Shown piece by piece: positions 16,526-24,962 of a DNA stretch of 64,000 nt. A program made the position numbers and the translations under genes. Source of the stretch: Clostridium paraputrificum (GTDB lineage Bacteria; Bacillota; Clostridia; Clostridiales; Clostridiaceae); NCBI RefSeq assembly GCF_900447045.1, contig NZ_UAWH01000014.1, positions 1,052,501 to 1,116,500 of the forward strand. The letters are read 5' to 3'. Each line of letters starts with the position of its first letter. Within the stretch, counting starts at the first letter, position 1. A model generated the notes under the pieces. That model saw nothing but the letters and a program-made list of their open reading frames with translations. It was not told where the DNA came from and searched no databases.

Positions 16526-17557
16526 ATGAAAATAAATGAAGTAATTAGATATTATAGGAAAAAGGAAAATCTTACTCAAGAGCAAGTCGCTAATTATCTA
16601 AATATAAGTGCACCAGCAGTTAATAAATGGGAGAATGGAATATCATATCCAGATATAACTTTACTATCTTCTCTTGCACGCGTATTAAAAATTGATGTTA
16701 ATACTTTATTGGAATTTAATAAGGAGTTAACAGACACAGAAGTGAAAGAAATTACAAAAGAGATAGGTGAAATAATATCCAAGGAAGGGTTTAAAAAAGG
16801 ATTTGAAAGAAGCTGTGCTTTAATTAAACAATATCCCAATTGTGATGAGCTAACAATTGGGATATCAACAGTGTTAAGAATATATTTATTAGAACCTAGT
16901 ATTGAGGATAAATATAAATATGAAACTAAAATTATTGAGTGGCTTGAACTTGTAGCATCAAGCAATAAAGAAAAAATAGCTTCTATGGCTAAACTAGACC
17001 TATCGGCAATATATAGAGAGAAAAAAGAATATAAGAAGGCTCAAGAAATATTAGATAAGATTCCAGAGATAGATATAGATAAAAAAATTCAGCAGGCATT
17101 ATTATTTGAAAGTAGTGGAGAATATGAGAAAGCCTATAGCATTTATGAAAGTAAGTTATGGAAAGATTCTCATGAAGTATTTGGAATTTTATCTTTTATA
17201 ATAAACCTATTATATAAAGAAAATAAATTTAACGAAGCAGAAGAGTATGTTGAGTTTTGTAAAAAGATTATTGAAGTATTTGAGTTTGGTGAATACTATA
17301 AATATCAATTAGACTTATCCTTAGCAAAAGAAAAACGTGATAAAGATAAAACTATAGAAATGATTATAAAAATAGTCAGTGAAGCAAATAGTATGAATAA
17401 TTCTATGAAGTCAAAATTATATAGACATATGAAGTTTAATGTAAATTCAAGCATTAGTAAAGATAAATACGAGAAAATGGTGAAAGAGGCAATTAAGAAA
17501 GATAAGACTCTTGATTTTGTAAAAAATGATTCTAGGATAAAATCTATCTTATTATAA
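16526..17557 (+). CDS. XRE-family regulator with helical-repeat C-terminal domain
   Basis: A 343-residue protein with an N-terminal Cro/C1 helix-turn-helix (residues about 5-60, LTQEQVANYLNISAPAVNKW then ENGISYPD) and a long helical C-terminal part with TPR-like units (KKEYKKAQEILDKI, SGEYEKAYSIYESKL, ENKFNEAEEYVEFC). This build is shared with peptide-responsive regulators, but the ligand is not deducible. Strong GGGGG site before the ATG. A similar module elsewhere in clostridia sits beside ABC transporters; here it is alone. Confidence 0.85.
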   Translation: MKINEVIRYYRKKENLTQEQVANYLNISAPAVNKWENGISYPDITLLSSLARVLKIDVNTLLEFNKELTDTEVKEITKEIGEIISKEGFKKGFERSCALIKQYPNCDELTIGISTVLRIYLLEPSIEDKYKYETKIIEWLELVASSNKEKIASMAKLDLSAIYREKKEYKKAQEILDKIPEIDIDKKIQQALLFESSGEYEKAYSIYESKLWKDSHEVFGILSFIINLLYKENKFNEAEEYVEFCKKIIEVFEFGEYYKYQLDLSLAKEKRDKDKTIEMIIKIVSEANSMNNSMKSKLYRHMKFNVNSSISKDKYEKMVKEAIKKDKTLDFVKNDSRIKSILL

Positions 17558-17719
17558 GTCCAAAGTTTATATGATTTTATAAATATAAAAAAAGATAAAC
17601 GAGAAGTTTGTAAGTGGCGCTAATATACTATGAATTATAGAAACTAATAATAGTCGTTAACAAGTATACTTGGTATGATATGTTATAAATATAAAGTGCA
17701 CTTGTAAAGGAGGATGATT

Positions 17720-18055
17720 ATAGATAAAAATCAAATTTTAGAAAAGAGTAGAAAAGAAAATTTTCTAGGAGATGAGCGTCAAAAAAATACAGATAGACTA
17801 GCTATTGAATGAGGATATATAACTGGAACAATAGGATTTATATTTGTTATGTGTCTTTCCTTTCTTAAATCATATGATACATCTTCTGCAAAAGTAGTTT
17901 TAATAAGTATGGTAATAGGTAAATGTTTATACAGCTTTATAAAAAGTGATAGAAAACAATCATCTTTTGAAAAAGTAGCTATGATTTTAGTAATTCTAGA
18001 AAGAATTATTATGATTATAGTTTTTGTAGGAGATGCTCTTAGCAATGGAACGTAA
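17720..18055 (+). pseudogene. decayed DUF6442-like membrane protein (ATA start, internal TGA)
   Basis: After a perfect AAGGAGGATGATT site the expected ATG is ATA, then the frame reads DKNQILEKSRKENFLGDERQ. It is interrupted by TGA at 17810-17812 and continues GYITGTIGFIFVMCLSFLKS ... IMIIVFVGDALSNGT with three likely membrane helices. The GDERQ motif and helix pattern match the small membrane proteins usually encoded next to a short XRE regulator, as here. Two independent lesions make expression unlikely unless ATA initiation and read-through occur. Confidence 0.75.
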
Positions 18056-18260
18056 TCATAACTTAGAACTTAACAACAATTTAAAATCTATAAGAGCTGA
18101 AAAAGGTATGACACAGACTGATTTAGCAAATCGTGTTGGAGTTTCTAGGAATACAATAAGTTCTATTGAGACTGAGCAATTCAATCCAACAGCAAAGTTA
18201 GCATTAATATTATGTATTGCATTAGATAAAAAGTTTGAAGAAGTTTTTTATTTTGAATAG
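18045..18260 (+). CDS. short XRE-family regulator
   Basis: A 71-residue Cro/C1-type helix-turn-helix (KGMTQTDLANRVGVSRNTIS then SIETEQFNPTAKLALILC) with the short tail typical of YozG-like regulators that pair with a membrane protein. The ATG at 18045 overlaps the end of the decayed partner gene; an in-frame ATG at 18033 sits too close to the AGGAG. It survives although its partner gene is broken. A similar, intact pair lies at 38796-39478. Confidence 0.8.
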   Translation: MERNHNLELNNNLKSIRAEKGMTQTDLANRVGVSRNTISSIETEQFNPTAKLALILCIALDKKFEEVFYFE

Positions 18261-18323
18261 GAATCAATAAAATTTAGTTTATAGATAATTAAATTATGAA
18301 GTGAAAAATAAATGTTATGTTTA

Positions 18324-18362
18324 AAAATCGCAATGTTCAAATTGAATATGCGGTATTTTTTT
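18324..18362 (+). terminator. R1 hairpin terminator after the short regulator
   Basis: AAAATCGCAATGTTCAA pairs, with mismatches, with TTGAATATGCGGTATTTTTT. Confidence 0.65.
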
Positions 18363-18394
18363 GAAGTAATATGTGAAAAGTGGGACGGAAATGA

Positions 18395-18439
18395 TCTTTG
18401 AAAATTGAACAGTACGGTATTTACAAAATATGTTATAAT
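18395..18439 (+). promoter_or_regulatory. R1 promoter module with extended -10
   Basis: TCTTTGAAAATTGAACAGTA, CGGTATTTACAAAATA and TGTTATAAT at 18431-18439. It matches the module at 9705 almost base for base. Confidence 0.65.
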
Positions 18440-18472
18440 GAATTCGTAATGATAATAAAGGGAGAGATAATT

Positions 18473-18646
18473 ATGGCAAAAAAAATTATTTATCCATTAC
18501 TGATTGGTGCTGGAGTTGGGTTAATAGGATCATTTTTGTATGGAGATTTTACAACACCAATAAAAATAGGTGGTGTTGTTTTATCACTGTGTATATTAAT
18601 TAGCGGAATGATTTTTAATTATAGAAGTAATCATGAAAATAAATAA
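18473..18646 (+). CDS. 57-residue two-helix membrane protein
   Basis: MAKKIIYPLLIGAGVGLIGS...KIGGVVLSLCILISGMIF with two hydrophobic helices and a charged tail (NYRSNHENK). The ATG at 18473 follows AAAGGGAGAG. A longer frame from 18398 runs back through the promoter and is rejected. Its natural terminator is probably the R1 hairpin now at 36741, separated from it by the transposon insertion. Confidence 0.65.
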   Translation: MAKKIIYPLLIGAGVGLIGSFLYGDFTTPIKIGGVVLSLCILISGMIFNYRSNHENK

Positions 18647-18702
18647 TAGAATTAAAAATAATATTATTTGTATATTAAACAAAGTATAAATTTCTAATTA
18701 TC

Positions 18703-18711
18703 TTTTTATAT
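18703..18711. repeat. left junction of the Tn916-like element (TTTTTATAT)
   Basis: TTTTTATAT here is repeated at 36707-36715 at the other end. Tn916 inserts into T-rich/A-rich sites with short coupling sequences, so the exact base of the join cannot be fixed from one sequence. Confidence 0.65.
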
Positions 18712-18850
18712 TTTCTTAAATGCTCGTAAAGCCTTATTCTATGTGCTTTCGAGTATTTTTACTGTAGGAAGATACTTCACGTTTCTTTGCATATTTCCTC
18801 ATGTCTTAGCTGTCAGAAGTGGTAAATAAGTAGTAAATTCATTTGTACTA

Positions 18851-20068
18851 CTAAGCAACAAGACGCTCCTGTTGCTTCTCTTTATTCAAGCGTTTCATTT
18901 CTGCCATTGCAGAATCGAATGTTGCATGTGCGTAATAGTTCAGCGTCATGGCTATATTAGCATGTCCCATAATGTACTGTAATGCCTTTGGATTCATTCC
19001 TGCATTTGCATAGTTGGTACAGAATGTATGTCGCAAACTATGTGGAGTGATGTGTGGCAATTTATCCTCGTTATACTTATTGTATTTCTTAACAAGACCT
19101 TTCATCATGCCGTTGTAATCACTTGCCACTTTTGGATAGTTCTTTCTATTAAGAAAGAGGAAATCACTATATCCATCAATCTCAACACGCTTATCATTCT
19201 TTCGATTCGCTAACACTCGCTTAAATGCTTGATAGGCTTCTTCAACCATAGGAACTTGACGTTCGCCACTTTTGGTCTTTGGTGTTTCAATGTAGTACCC
19301 AATTTCAGTATCTCTCAATAGCTGATGGTCTATATTGACAAGACGATTCTCAAAATCTAAATCTGGAAGTGTCAAACCACCAAACTCTGAAATACGAAGA
19401 CCTGTTTTTAAGAGTATCAGAATTTCATCATAATTTTTGCTGTAGGTTTTATCAGCTTTTGCAAAGGCTAACAGTTTTTCTTCCTGTTCTTCTGTTAGTA
19501 CGGTCTTAGGGACAGTATCATCATCAAGAACTGCTTTCAGTTGAAAGTCAAATGGATTCTTCCGAACACAATCATCTTGTATAGCAATATAGAATGAAGC
19601 CTTTAAAGAACGTTTGTAGTTATTGATGGTTTGATAAGCATAACCATTTTCACTCATTCTAATAGCCCATTCTTTAGCGTCTGATGGCTTAATACTGTCA
19701 ATACTTCTTACACCTAACTTGTCTTTCTTCAAAATATCCATAAGATATTTGCGTCCAGTTTCAGTGTTTTTTCTAACCTTTGGTCTTTGAGCGTTCTGTT
19801 TTGCGTAAAGCTGGCAGAGTGTCATTTTCTTTCCTACAACATCAATACCATCATGAATGTCTTTCTGTAACTCTGCGATTTTCTCTCTAAGTGAGATACA
19901 ATCACGCTTTCCTGCTGGTACTCGGTCTGTAGCCACAAGTTTCCACGAGTAAACAAATTGCGGTTCTCCAAATGAATCTATATATTTGTATAAGTATCTT
20001 CCGTCTTTTCGTTGGCTCTCTCCAGTCTTTAAGATTCGACCTTTATTGTCACGTCTTTTTTCTGACAT
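18851..20068 (-). CDS. int: Tn916-type tyrosine integrase
   Basis: A 405-residue tyrosine recombinase that excises and integrates the element. The N-terminal arm-binding domain (NKGRILKTGESQRKDGRYLY) recognises repeats at the element ends. The catalytic domain shows GLRISEF, TPHSLRHTF and GHANIAMTLNY, with the nucleophilic tyrosine at residue 378 by this count. Full length for the family. Start chosen at ATG 20068 behind GGAGCAAATGCC. It lies 81 bases after xis and about 140 bases from the element end. Confidence 0.97.
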   Translation of the reverse strand: MSEKRRDNKGRILKTGESQRKDGRYLYKYIDSFGEPQFVYSWKLVATDRVPAGKRDCISLREKIAELQKDIHDGIDVVGKKMTLCQLYAKQNAQRPKVRKNTETGRKYLMDILKKDKLGVRSIDSIKPSDAKEWAIRMSENGYAYQTINNYKRSLKASFYIAIQDDCVRKNPFDFQLKAVLDDDTVPKTVLTEEQEEKLLAFAKADKTYSKNYDEILILLKTGLRISEFGGLTLPDLDFENRLVNIDHQLLRDTEIGYYIETPKTKSGERQVPMVEEAYQAFKRVLANRKNDKRVEIDGYSDFLFLNRKNYPKVASDYNGMMKGLVKKYNKYNEDKLPHITPHSLRHTFCTNYANAGMNPKALQYIMGHANIAMTLNYYAHATFDSAMAEMKRLNKEKQQERLVA

Positions 20069-20149
20069 GGCATTTGCTCCTTTCCTTTATGGAAAGAGCC
20101 TTGATACGACTTAATACTATTTTATCATATACAAGACCCTTTGGCGACG

Positions 20150-20353
20150 CTAGATTGCGTCCAATGTATCTATAATTTTTTCAAATTGTTTTCGTTTAAT
20201 CTGAATACGATTGCCATTCATAATCAGCCAATTTGCATTTTTATTTTCCTCTGCCAAGCGTCGTAGCTTGTTTTCGCCAATACGAAAATATTTTGACGCT
20301 TCTTCAATGGTTAGGGTATAACGTTCCCAAATAGGAATGTCAGTCTGCTTCAT
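20150..20353 (-). CDS. xis: Tn916 excisionase
   Basis: A 67-residue winged-helix excisionase, [20 protein letters not shown]..., directing the integrase toward excision. The ATG follows a clean GGAGGATTTT. Length and sequence match the Tn916 Xis as I know it. It precedes int on the same strand. Confidence 0.95.
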
Positions 20354-20813
20354 AAAATCCTCCTTTCCAAATCACTTATTTGGATTTCATAAAAGTTGTT
20401 TTACCAGCAATCGAACAGCTTTAGCAAAGCTCACGGGAGTTCCACCCCTGCATGGTTCTCATGTAGCCATACTCATTGCCTGCGACGGTTTTATCACGCT
20501 CGGACTATTGACTGTATGGGAGTATCATTATCACGATAAGAATGTCGTTGCAGGCAATCCTGCTAAAGATTGCTTCTCGGATCACTAACATGAATCGCTC
20601 GCTATCTTTATAAGATAGGTCATGGCGGTTAGTTCCGTTGGCTCTTTTCTTATCGAAACGTATTCGATTACTTTTATTCAGTTTTCAAAGAACAATGGCT
20701 CGTTAGCCTATCAAAACACATTGAAAGCTCAATATGCTTTGGTGGAATAACAAACCTCCCTGTTCGGGAAGCGTGGAATGGTTTAGCACGCTTCCACGAA
20801 AGGAGAGAGGATA
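20354..20813. other. 460-base Tn916 spacer between orf8 and xis
   Basis: No gene is called. It includes a hairpin at 20767-20795 (GGAAGCGTG...CACGCTTCC) after orf8. An 83-codon plus-strand frame at 20337-20588 begins inside the xis start region and lacks a ribosome site. Confidence 0.55.
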
Positions 20814-21044
20814 TTACTTAATTTCAAATGACAAAATCTTTGTAATCAGTCTGGTTTCCATTCTTCCACGTAAGACTTCATCAACGACCATACTTTGATT
20901 GCCATATTCATCTTTCATAAGTCGTAGGGAACGCTTCGTTATGTACCCTCTGTAATGATGTAGAATCTGGTTAATCGCTTCGGTATCGCCATCTGTTGCC
21001 TTTACAATGAGAGGAAAGGGAATCATAGGATATTGTGTTTTCAT
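20814..21044 (-). CDS. orf8: Tn916 Orf8, conjugation regulator with HTH-like domain
   Basis: A 76-residue protein, MKTQYPMIPFPLIVKATDGD..., matching Tn916 Orf8. It overlaps the end of orf7 by 4 bases (ATGA), so it is translationally coupled. With Orf7 it is held to promote transcription through xis and int into the transfer genes after circularisation. Confidence 0.92.
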   Translation of the reverse strand: MKTQYPMIPFPLIVKATDGDTEAINQILHHYRGYITKRSLRLMKDEYGNQSMVVDEVLRGRMETRLITKILSFEIK

Positions 21045-21463
21045 TCTTCAAATTCCTCCATAAACTTTTTAATTAAGGCTAGTCCACTGGTTCTATGCCG
21101 ATAGACAGTAGAACGGTTCAATTTCAACAGGTCTGCAATTTCTGAATCGCTCATGTCCATAAAGTAAAACAGCAGTAGAATTTCACGTTTCTTGTCTGGC
21201 AACTCACGTAATGCTTCACTCAACAAATCATTTTCAACGCCTACTGATAACCCATTGAGTGTAAAAATCTGAAAGTCAGTTGAATAGTTATCTGTTGTCG
21301 CAAACTGGCTAACAAGATAATCGCCAACATCCGAAAAGGACACCTCACGCTTTGCAATCCTTGAAAGATAAAGCATATAATTCTTTCGCTCGTCTTCCAT
21401 AGCACGTTTACAGATATAGTCAAACTGATTTTCTATTGTGGTCTGAAAAGAAGATGGTTTCAT
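21041..21463 (-). CDS. orf7: Tn916 Orf7, sigma-factor-like regulator
   Basis: A 140-residue protein with a sigma-70 region 4-like helix-turn-helix at its C-terminus (LPDKKREILLLFYFMDMSDS then EIADLLKLNRSTVYRHR). The ATG at 21463 is preferred because AAAGGGGGTG lies before it; the GTG three codons upstream is inside that site. Part of the Tn916 regulatory circuit with orf8 and orf9. Confidence 0.93.
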   Translation of the reverse strand: MKPSSFQTTIENQFDYICKRAMEDERKNYMLYLSRIAKREVSFSDVGDYLVSQFATTDNYSTDFQIFTLNGLSVGVENDLLSEALRELPDKKREILLLFYFMDMSDSEIADLLKLNRSTVYRHRTSGLALIKKFMEEFEE

Positions 21464-21602
21464 GTTTCTCACCCCCTTTCTGTCTAGGAAAGGAAGTGAG
21501 CCTTGCTCGTTTATCTCCTTTCACTCTTAGTCCCAATGTGAAAGGGGGATTTGTTGCATTACTGATAAATAAACTTTGTAAAAAAGTTCTGAATAGCCAA
21601 AA

Positions 21603-21640
21603 AAGCATATAAACAGATTTATTTCTCTGTTTACATGCTT
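21603..21640. terminator. hairpin in the Tn916 regulatory region
   Basis: AAGCATATAAACAGA pairs with TCTGTTTACATGCTT around TTTATT, upstream of orf7. It probably takes part in controlling read-through from tet(M) into orf7. Confidence 0.65.
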
Positions 21641-21827
21641 CTGTTATTCTATCTATATGATTTATAAAACCACATTGGTGGACGTACTTATCTATTGCAG
21701 ATAGACGACTTTTTTTGACAAGAACCCAATGTAAGGAAATTTATTGTATATGATGTACTTCATGGCGACGTTGACCTCCAACAAACCGCCATTTGGAAGT
21801 AATATACAATATTTTAACAGCGTAAAT

Positions 21828-21877
21828 AGCACTACCATATAACGGTTTTTTTTATTGGCGTTTAGTAGTGCTTTTTA
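21828..21877. terminator. hairpin between orf9 and orf7
   Basis: AGCACTAC...GTAGTGCTTTTT flanks a loop containing an eight-base T-run. It lies in the divergent control region of orf7 and orf9. Confidence 0.5.
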
Positions 21878-21967
21878 TTAAATATAAACCTATAAACCAT
21901 ATAACACGTTTTTCTATACCTGTTTTTAATTCAGTAGGAACAATAAAATGTATAGAGGTGGTCTACT

Positions 21968-22321
21968 ATGCGTAAAAAAGAAGATAAATATGATTTTAGA
22001 GCCTTTGGTTTAGCCATTAAAGAAGCTCGATTGAAACGAGGTTTAACTCGTGAACAAGTGGGAGCATTGATTGAAATTGACCCACGGTACTTAACTAATA
22101 TTGAAAATAAAGGGCAACACCCCAGCATACAAGTTCTTTATGACCTTGTATCGTTACTTCATGTTTCCGTTGATGAATTTTTCTTACCTGCTAATAACTT
22201 GGTAAAAAGCACCCGACGATTACAGATAGAGAAATACATGGATAGCTTTACAGACAAAGAACTATCCTTAATGGAATCTTTAGCCAGCGGTATCAACGAA
22301 GCAAGAAACATCGAAGACTAA
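21968..22321 (+). CDS. orf9: Tn916 Orf9, XRE-family repressor
   Basis: A 117-residue Cro/C1-type helix-turn-helix protein ([20 protein letters not shown]) encoded against the rest of the element. It is proposed to repress orf7 and hence transfer. The AGAGGTGGTCTACT site precedes the ATG. Full length for Tn916. Confidence 0.93.
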   Translation: MRKKEDKYDFRAFGLAIKEARLKRGLTREQVGALIEIDPRYLTNIENKGQHPSIQVLYDLVSLLHVSVDEFFLPANNLVKSTRRLQIEKYMDSFTDKELSLMESLASGINEARNIED

Positions 22322-22347
22322 TTAAAAGAATCCATACATAACGGAAA

Positions 22348-22390
22348 GAGCCGATAAAATGAGATTGTATTAATCTCATTTTATCGGCTC
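22348..22390. terminator. bidirectional terminator between orf9 and orf6
   Basis: GAGCCGATAAAATGAGAT and its exact complement flank a short TGTATTA loop, between convergent orf9 and orf6. The last ten bases overlap the end of orf6. Confidence 0.85.
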
Positions 22391-22569
22391 TGCGTCTTTG
22401 CGTCTGGCTCTGTAATCACAGTTACTTTGAACTGCTTTATTTCAATTAAATTTTCTTGTCTGCATTTCGGACAATAGAGGGGGAATTTTTTTAATTCAGT
22501 ATCTTCCCTTATCTTTAATCGTGTTTTATTTCCACATACAGGACACAATATCCACTTGTAGTTTATAAT
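22381..22569 (-). CDS. orf6: Tn916 Orf6, cysteine-rich KTR protein
   Basis: A 62-residue zinc-ribbon-like protein with CPVC and CPKC pairs and the KTR motif, as encoded after tet(M) in Tn916. The frame is INYKWILCPVCGNKTRLKIR and ends PDAKTQSR. No ATG is in frame after the strong AAAGGAGGAG site; ATT (22567-22569), 8 bases from the site, or the next codon ATA, must serve as the start. Function unknown. Confidence 0.75.
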   Translation of the reverse strand: MINYKWILCPVCGNKTRLKIREDTELKKFPLYCPKCRQENLIEIKQFKVTVITEPDAKTQSR

Positions 22570-22666
22570 AACTATCTCCTCCTTTACACTTTAATTCAAA
22601 TCTTTATTAAAAAATATTTCATCTTATTTAACAAGAAACCATATTTATATAACAACATAAAATACA

Positions 22667-24586
22667 CTAAGTTATTTTATTGAACATATATCGTACTTTA
22701 TCTATCCGACTATTTGGACGACGGGGCTGGCAAACAGGTTCACCGGTAGTAACATGGTACCCTTTTAACTCTGTTAAACAAACACTACGTCCATTTGTAA
22801 AGAAAGTTAAATCACTACGATATTCTTGAATACACCGAGCAGGGATTTCTCCACTAAGAATGACCTCATTATTTTTCAATTGAGTGTCTACGATGTTCGC
22901 ACAATATTTAGGAGCATCGTTGTATGCTCGTGAAAGATATTCCTGTGGCGCATAAATTTTAAAACTAAGATATGGCTCTAACAATTCTGTTCCAGCTTTT
23001 TTTAAGACTTGTTCCAATACAATAGGAGCAAGCATCCGAAAATCTGCTGGGGTACTAACAGGGCTATAGTATAAGCCATACTTAAAACAGATTTTACAGT
23101 CCGTCACATTCCAACCATACAATCCTTGTTCACAGCCATAGCGTATCCCCTCCATAACTGCATTTTGAAACGATTGATTTAAGTATCCAAGAGAAACCGA
23201 GCTCTCATACTGTACTCCGCTCCCTAATGGAAGCTGTGCTACAGATAGACCAATGGAAGCCCAGAAAGGATTCGGTGGAACTTCGATGTGAATGGTATAC
23301 TCTGCTTTTTTTAACGGTCTTTCCATATAAATGACTGTAGGCTCTTTTATTTCTATCTCCACATGATACTTTTCTTGCAGCAGAGCACAAGTCACTTCCA
23401 TTTGTACTTTCCCTAAGAAAGAAAGTATGATTTCATGTGTCGCAGAATCCACATAATATCGCAGAAGCGGGTCACTGTCGGAGATTTCTAAAAGTGCATC
23501 AAGTAACATTTCCCTTTGTTGAGGTTTGCTCGGTTCAACAGTCGTTTGCAGCAGAGGGAGGGGATTTTCAATTCTCTCTCTCTGTGGCAATAGCTTTGTA
23601 TCTCCAAGAACACTATTTAACTTCAAAAACTCATTCTGCAAAATAACAATTTCCCCGGAATAAGCCTTATCGATTTTACATAATTCACCATTTATTGAAG
23701 TATACATTTCTGTAATTTTTATTTTTTCCTTTTCCGATATTCTAACCGAATCTCGCAAATGCAGTACGCCACTATAAAGACGTATATATGCAAGACGCTG
23801 TCTTTTTTCCGAATACTCAATTTTGAAAACTTTTCCGCAAAGTTCAGACTGACCTCGATGTGTTGATGAATAAAATTTATTCGTAATCACTTCTATAAGG
23901 TTATCAATCCCTATATTGTTTTTTGCACTTCCGTGATAAACAGGGAACAGGGAACAATTATGAAATCTTATGCTTTCCTCTTGTTCGAGTTCTAATGCTT
24001 CCAATAATTTCCCAGACGTATATTTCTCCAAAAGGTAATCATTTCCTTCTATTACCATATCCCATTGTTCAGATTCGGTAAAGTTCATTACACGCATATT
24101 AGGATGCAGTTCTACCTTCTGTTTGATTACAATTTCCGCAGAAAGTTTCTCTTTAATATCCTGATAAACCGTTGATAAATCAATTCCATTTTGGTCAATC
24201 TTATTGATAAAAAAGATTGTGGGAATACCTATTTTCCTAAGTGCATGAAACAATATACGAGTTTGTGCTTGTACGCCATCTTTTGCAGAAATCAGTAGAA
24301 TTGCCCCATCTAATACTGATAATGAACGATATACTTCTGCTAAAAAATCCATATGTCCTGGCGTGTCTATGATGTTCACCTTAGTATTTTTCCACTGAAA
24401 AGAGGTTATCGCCGTCTGAATTGTAATTCCTCTCTGACGTTCTAAAAGCGTATTATCCGTTTTCGTTGTACCTCTGTCCACGCTTCCTAATTCTGTAATC
24501 GCTCCACTGTTATATAATAAGCTTTCTGTTAAGGTAGTTTTTCCCGCATCAACATGAGCTAAAACTCCAATATTAATAATTTTCAT
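22667..24586 (-). CDS. tet(M): ribosomal protection tetracycline resistance protein Tet(M)
   Basis: A 639-residue translation-factor GTPase related to EF-G that displaces tetracycline from the ribosome. G-domain motifs [13 protein letters not shown] and NKID are intact and the C-terminus reads [11 protein letters not shown]. The start at 24586 follows GGAGGAAAATCAC; the ATG 15 bases earlier is part of the ribosome site and follows the leader peptide stop directly. Compared with the Tn916 allele as I recall it, scattered changes occur in the N-terminal half and middle while the last ~150 residues match, which suggests a mosaic allele. Confidence 0.97.
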   Translation of the reverse strand: MKIINIGVLAHVDAGKTTLTESLLYNSGAITELGSVDRGTTKTDNTLLERQRGITIQTAITSFQWKNTKVNIIDTPGHMDFLAEVYRSLSVLDGAILLISAKDGVQAQTRILFHALRKIGIPTIFFINKIDQNGIDLSTVYQDIKEKLSAEIVIKQKVELHPNMRVMNFTESEQWDMVIEGNDYLLEKYTSGKLLEALELEQEESIRFHNCSLFPVYHGSAKNNIGIDNLIEVITNKFYSSTHRGQSELCGKVFKIEYSEKRQRLAYIRLYSGVLHLRDSVRISEKEKIKITEMYTSINGELCKIDKAYSGEIVILQNEFLKLNSVLGDTKLLPQRERIENPLPLLQTTVEPSKPQQREMLLDALLEISDSDPLLRYYVDSATHEIILSFLGKVQMEVTCALLQEKYHVEIEIKEPTVIYMERPLKKAEYTIHIEVPPNPFWASIGLSVAQLPLGSGVQYESSVSLGYLNQSFQNAVMEGIRYGCEQGLYGWNVTDCKICFKYGLYYSPVSTPADFRMLAPIVLEQVLKKAGTELLEPYLSFKIYAPQEYLSRAYNDAPKYCANIVDTQLKNNEVILSGEIPARCIQEYRSDLTFFTNGRSVCLTELKGYHVTTGEPVCQPRRPNSRIDKVRYMFNKIT

Positions 24587-24601
24587 GTGATTTTCCTCCA
24601 T

Positions 24602-24688
24602 TCAAAAGCCCAAAAGGGCATAAAAATCCCAGTGATAAATACTCTTATCACTGGGATTTTTATGCATAACCATAGGCATACAAAGCAT
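24602..24688 (-). CDS. orf12: tet(M) leader peptide (Orf12)
   Basis: A 28-residue peptide, MLCMPMVMHKNPSDKSIYHW then DFYALLGF, whose stop codon adjoins the tet(M) ribosome site. In Tn916 its translation controls attenuation: slow translation under tetracycline prevents the terminator in this region from forming. The peptide overlaps the hairpin at 24618-24665, as the model requires. Confidence 0.9.
   Translation of the reverse strand: MLCMPMVMHKNPSDKSIYHWDFYALLGF
24618..24665 (-). terminator. tet(M) attenuator hairpin
   Basis: Perfect 21-base arms (one arm begins GCATAAAAATCCCAGTG) around a six-base loop, inside the leader peptide. A smaller GCCC/GGGC hairpin lies at 24608-24619. These match the transcriptional attenuation region of Tn916 tet(M). 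Confidence 0.85.
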
Positions 24689-24864
24689 ACAGATATTCTC
24701 CGGATACTTTAGAATCACATGATAAAGGTATTCTTAAACTGGGTACAAAAAACTAAGCCCTCCTAAAAAAGGACATCCAATTATTTGTTCCCACTATCAA
24801 ATTGACAGTTTATTTAAGAATACCTTGCCGCATATTTATTAACTCCTTTTAAATAGATACTTAA

Positions 24865-24893
24865 ATAATAGCACGTAAGAGCATATTTGTAAA
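24865..24893 (-). promoter_or_regulatory. tet(M) promoter
   Basis: On the minus strand TTTACA (24888-24893) and TATTAT (24865-24870) are 17 bases apart, about 180 bases before the leader peptide. Confidence 0.8.
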
Positions 24894-24962
24894 GGAATCT
24901 CCAATTTTTTATCAAAGAGAGTACGTGATTACAAAATAGCTGTAATAATGTACCAATATTTG

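Noticed and set aside
18398..18472. N-terminal extension of the 18473 membrane-protein gene
   Set aside because: The extension translates the R1 promoter; the ATG at 18473 has a proper ribosome site.
20337..20588. Plus-strand 83-codon ORF in the Tn916 spacer
   Set aside because: It starts in the xis start region without a ribosome site and has no protein-like features; probably a shadow.
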